NCBI GenBank assembly: GCA_018819105.1
Contig: JAHJQV010000060.1
Location: forward strand, 1-48,491
Length of the DNA: 48,491 nt
Reading direction: 5' to 3'
From: Gammaproteobacteria bacterium
GTDB taxonomy: Bacteria > Pseudomonadota > Gammaproteobacteria > Xanthomonadales > Wenzhouxiangellaceae
Shown piece after piece: positions 45,853 through 48,491 of the stretch. Made by a program: the position numbers and the translations under genes. The notes beneath the pieces were generated by a model, which saw only the letters and a program-made list of their open reading frames with translations, had not been told where the DNA came from and ran no database searches. Positions within the stretch are counted from its first letter, which is position 1, and each line of letters starts with the position of its first letter.

Positions 45853-47524
45853 GTCTGAGTCTCCCCATCCGCTCCCGCACCAGAGCCATCAACCGCTCCC
45901 CCTCGCCAAAGCATTCCTCTAACTCCGCCAGCAAACGCGGGTACTTCTCCTCGAACGGCTCGCCGTCGTCATCCTGCGCCTCGGCGCCGACGTAGCGCCC
46001 GGGCGTGAGCACGAAGCCGTGCTTGCCGATGCCCTCGATCGTCTCGCTCTTGCAGAAGCCGGGGATGTCGCGGTATTCCCATTTGCCGTGTTCGGCCTCG
46101 CTCCACCAGTCGGGCGCGGGTTCGCCGCGCCACTGGCGGAAGGCGTAGACGATGCGGCCGAGGTCGGAATCGAAGTTCGGGTCGCCCATGCCGTCGGCCA
46201 ACATGCTCTCCCCATCGTCGCCGCCAGTGAGCACCCGCAGCGTCCGGGTCTGCATGGCGCCCAGCTTGCGCGCGTCGATGAACAGGGTCTCGCCTTTGCG
46301 ATCGCGCCCGCCATGCTTGAGGTTCTTGCCCGTCTTGTCGCGAGTGAGGAACCAGAGGCAGGCGGGGATGCCGGTGGTGAGGAAGAGCTGGGCCGGTAGC
46401 GCGACGATGCAATCGACCAGGTCGGCCTCGACGATGCGCTGACGGATCTCGCCCTCGCCGCCGGAGCCACTGGAGAGTGAGCCGTTGGCCATGACAAAGC
46501 CGGCCACCCCGCCGCCGTGGCCGTTGGGGGGAGCCAGGTGGTGGATAAAGTGCTGGATCCAAGCGTAGTTGGCATTGCCGACGGGCGGCGGGCCGTACTG
46601 CCAACGCACGTCGTCGGCCAGCAGCTTGCCCGACCAGTCCGAGATATTGAACGGCGGATTGGCGAGGATGTAGTCGGCCTTGAGGTCAGGATGCAGGTTG
46701 CGCAGGAAGCTGTCGGCGGGCTGCGATCCGAGGTTGGCCTCGATGCCGCGGATGGCGAGGTTCATGTGCGCCAGCCGCCAGGTGGTGGGGTTCGACTCCT
46801 GGCCGAAGATCGAGATGTCGGTCGTCTGCCCGCCGTGGGCCTCGACGAAGCGCTCCGACTGCACGAACATGCCCGCCGAGCCGCAGCAGGGGTCGTAGAC
46901 GCGGCCCTCGTAGGGTTCGAGCATCTCGACCAGCAGACGGACGATGCAGCGCGGCGTGAAGAACTCGCCGCCGAGCTTGCCCTCGGCCTGGGCAAACTTG
47001 CCGAGGAAGTACTCGTAGACCCGGCCGAGCGTGTCGCGGGCCTTGGCGCGATCGCCCTTGAAGCCGATGTCGGCGATCAGGTCGATGAGGCCCTTCATCT
47101 TTTCCGGTGCGATGCTGCGCCGGGCGTAGTCGCGCGGCAGCTTGCCCTTGAGGCTCGGATTGTCGCGCTCGACGGCAATGATCGCGTCGTCGATCAACGT
47201 GGCGATGTCGGGCCGCGCGGCCTGGTTCTGCAGGTTCTGCCAGCGGGACTCGGGCGGCACCCAGAAGACCCGCTCGGCGGTGTACTCGTCGCGGTTCTCC
47301 AGCAGGCCTTCGAGCTGGGGGCCGGTGATGCCGTCGGCTTCCAGCTCGGCCTTGAGTTCGTCTTTACGGGCTTCGAAAGAGTCGGAGATGTACTTCAGAA
47401 ACAGCAGGCCGAGCACCACGTGCTTGTACTCGGCGGCATCAATCTGTCCGCGCAACGTATCGGCGGCCTTCCAGAGTTGATCGGCGTAGGCCAGGTCGGA
47501 GTCTTGTTTGCTGGTCTGATTCAT
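45842..47524 (-). CDS. hsdM: Type I restriction enzyme, methyltransferase subunit
   Basis: N6-adenine methyltransferase subunit. From ATG 47524 ([20 protein letters not shown]) it has 560 residues. The N-terminal HsdM domain covers about 1-150. The AdoMet-binding motif is [10 protein letters not shown] (211-220) and the catalytic motif NPPF (289-292). A GTG at 47578 is in frame but its extension does not look like HsdM. First gene of the hsdM-hsdS-abi-hsdR operon. Codon use and GC content are high here, differing from the hypothetical genes downstream. Confidence 0.95.
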   Translation of the reverse strand: MNQTSKQDSDLAYADQLWKAADTLRGQIDAAEYKHVVLGLLFLKYISDSFEARKDELKAELEADGITGPQLEGLLENRDEYTAERVFWVPPESRWQNLQNQAARPDIATLIDDAIIAVERDNPSLKGKLPRDYARRSIAPEKMKGLIDLIADIGFKGDRAKARDTLGRVYEYFLGKFAQAEGKLGGEFFTPRCIVRLLVEMLEPYEGRVYDPCCGSAGMFVQSERFVEAHGGQTTDISIFGQESNPTTWRLAHMNLAIRGIEANLGSQPADSFLRNLHPDLKADYILANPPFNISDWSGKLLADDVRWQYGPPPVGNANYAWIQHFIHHLAPPNGHGGGVAGFVMANGSLSSGSGGEGEIRQRIVEADLVDCIVALPAQLFLTTGIPACLWFLTRDKTGKNLKHGGRDRKGETLFIDARKLGAMQTRTLRVLTGGDDGESMLADGMGDPNFDSDLGRIVYAFRQWRGEPAPDWWSEAEHGKWEYRDIPGFCKSETIEGIGKHGFVLTPGRYVGAEAQDDDGEPFEEKYPRLLAELEECFGEGERLMALVRERMGRLRHDE

Positions 47525-47598
47525 GTTGCTGTGTTTAGCCCGGTGATGTTGGTGACAGAATTTACGCGCTTGTTGCACGTTGCCAGAATAACCGTTTT

Positions 47599-48351
47599 CT
47601 ATGGCGGCGTTGGCTGTTCATAGAGCAGAAGTTGATCCTGCCAATCGTGCATGAATCCCATGTGTACGTGCGGAATTGACGGGTATTCGCCGGTGAGGTC
47701 AACCAGCTTGGCCAGCCAGCCACTATCTGGCGCTATCTGTTTGCACAGATAGCACAACATTGCCGCGATTGTGATGTAGCGGCGGGGCGGCTGCGTTCTG
47801 TTGGTGCCGTCAGGTTTTGGCAGTTTTTCATGCCAGCGTGGTGGCACGGCAAGCTCGCGATTCCAAAGTCGGGCATGGTGTGCGCAGATGTTGCGAACAA
47901 AGGTCAGAGTATGGAGCCAGCTGCCTAACACGTTTTGCGGCAAATCAAAATAGTGTGCGATTTGCTTCCGGTCACGGTCCCGAGCCAAGCCGCTGTAAAG
48001 ATGGGAAATTCTGCCCAAGCTCAATTCCTCGGTCATGGCCCAAGAAGGGGGCAATGCTGGCTTGTCATAGGTTTCTGCATAAAAGCGCAAATAGTTGTCG
48101 CGTTTGCGTCCGTCAATTTGACGTGCCTGCCTTTCCGGGCAAGCACTGCTTTTCTTGATGTGTTGGCATTCGCGTGAGAACTTTTGCCGCTCCCGATTGA
48201 GTTGGGTCTGCAGTGTATTGATTAGTTCATGGTGCCTGTAATTGTCCTTGAAGCGACTGCGTTCCAGATACCAATGCGCCCCATGTGTAGAGGCCATGTG
48301 ATTCGAGATAATGGCACGGATGGCTACCTCGAGCCGCTCCAGCGCGGTCAT
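47599..48351 (-). pseudogene. Abi_2-family (AbiD/AbiF-like) gene truncated at its N-terminus
   Basis: The 250 codons correspond to the middle and C-terminal part of an Abi_2 protein. It opens at TALERLEVAIRAIISNHMA, a segment that in intact members comes after some 80-90 residues. Later landmarks are HWYLERSRFKD, RDRKQIAHYF and FVRNICAHHARLWNRE, the last matching an R-x4-6-H HEPN-type motif. Homology ends within a few bases of the IS element's left end at 48357, so insertion probably removed the 5' part. An ATG at 48351 happens to allow a short product. Activity is doubtful. Confidence 0.75.
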
Positions 48352-48356
48352 TAAAG

Positions 48357-48491
48357 TGGACCCCAGATTCTGGACAGTAGTTTAAGCTACGTTCCGAGGT
48401 TTGAGGAGCAGAAGAATGAGTGAGACAAAGAGACGCAAGTCCTACCCCCCGGCTTTCAAGGCAAAGATCGGCCTTGAAGCGCTCAAGGGTG
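48357..48491 (+). mobile_element. Left end of an IS3-family insertion sequence (partial)
   Basis: Begins with the terminal-repeat-like TGGACCCCAGATTCTGGACA, followed 59 bases on by an orfA-type transposase start. The element continues beyond the window, so the right end and target duplication cannot be checked. Confidence 0.75.
48416..48491 (+). CDS. IS3-family transposase OrfA, N-terminal part
   Basis: Only 25 codons are in view, reading MSETKRRKSYPPAFKAKIGL and on to ALKG. This is the usual N-terminus of the helix-turn-helix OrfA, with the YxxxFKAKIxLEAL pattern. A GAGGAG ribosome binding site lies at 48403-48408. OrfB and the frameshift site would lie outside the window. Confidence 0.8.
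   Translation, partial: MSETKRRKSYPPAFKAKIGLEALKG

Noticed and set aside
46517-47623. 368-codon open frame on the + strand
   Set aside because: Antisense to hsdM, which is well supported by motifs.

Overview
The window is about 48.5 kb of GC-rich DNA from a gammaproteobacterium. The evidence is the ribosomal gene order, an EF-Tu and SecY of bacterial type, a complete rnfABCDGE operon next to nth, and an alcohol-forming fatty acyl-CoA reductase resembling the one known from Marinobacter. Genus cannot be fixed from sequence reading alone. No tRNA, rRNA or CRISPR array was recognised.

Bases 1-15505 (+ strand) are core translation machinery: tuf, then the S10, spc and alpha operons in canonical order (rpsJ to rplQ), closed by a strong terminator. 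Oddities here are a long Lys/Ala-rich N-terminal extension on L30, small tails on L29 and S17, a probable extended -10 promoter with a hairpin leader in front of rpsM, and an unusually long hairpin-rich gap between rpsD and rpoA.

Bases 15506-19057 hold a small lipid locus. An acyl-CoA-binding protein and a TetR regulator are divergent from a two-domain fatty acyl-CoA reductase. Their shared intergenic region carries a clear inverted repeat with a third half-site, a likely operator. The locus suggests regulated fatty alcohol (possibly wax ester) formation. A bidirectional terminator ends it.

Bases 19058-21964 (- strand) form the most distinctive system: a four-gene hvfABCD-type RiPP operon. 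It has a secreted precursor with ten EGSCG motifs, a DUF692/MNIO multinuclear iron enzyme, a DUF2063 partner and a DoxX membrane protein. The expected product is a cysteine-modified, copper-binding peptide.

Bases 22260-34981 are housekeeping: nth, rnfEGDCBA, metG, apbC/mrp, dcd, a DegS/AlgW-like protease and a GNAT-nitrilase fusion protein. Bases 34982-36212 contain a DUF559 nuclease-like gene set among GC-rich palindromes, a 138-bp tandem duplication and a partial duplication of the gene's own 5' end. A secreted ten-repeat BNR/VPS10-like protein follows.

Bases 39635-48491 form a defence-type island: a lower-GC two-gene unknown module; a type I restriction-modification operon hsdM-hsdS-abi-hsdR with an Abi-C-like protein embedded; an Abi_2 gene cut off at its N-terminus; and the left end of an IS3-family element that runs out of the window. 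HsdR appears to have absorbed, in frame, a copy of the same general kind of palindromic repeat seen around the DUF559 gene.
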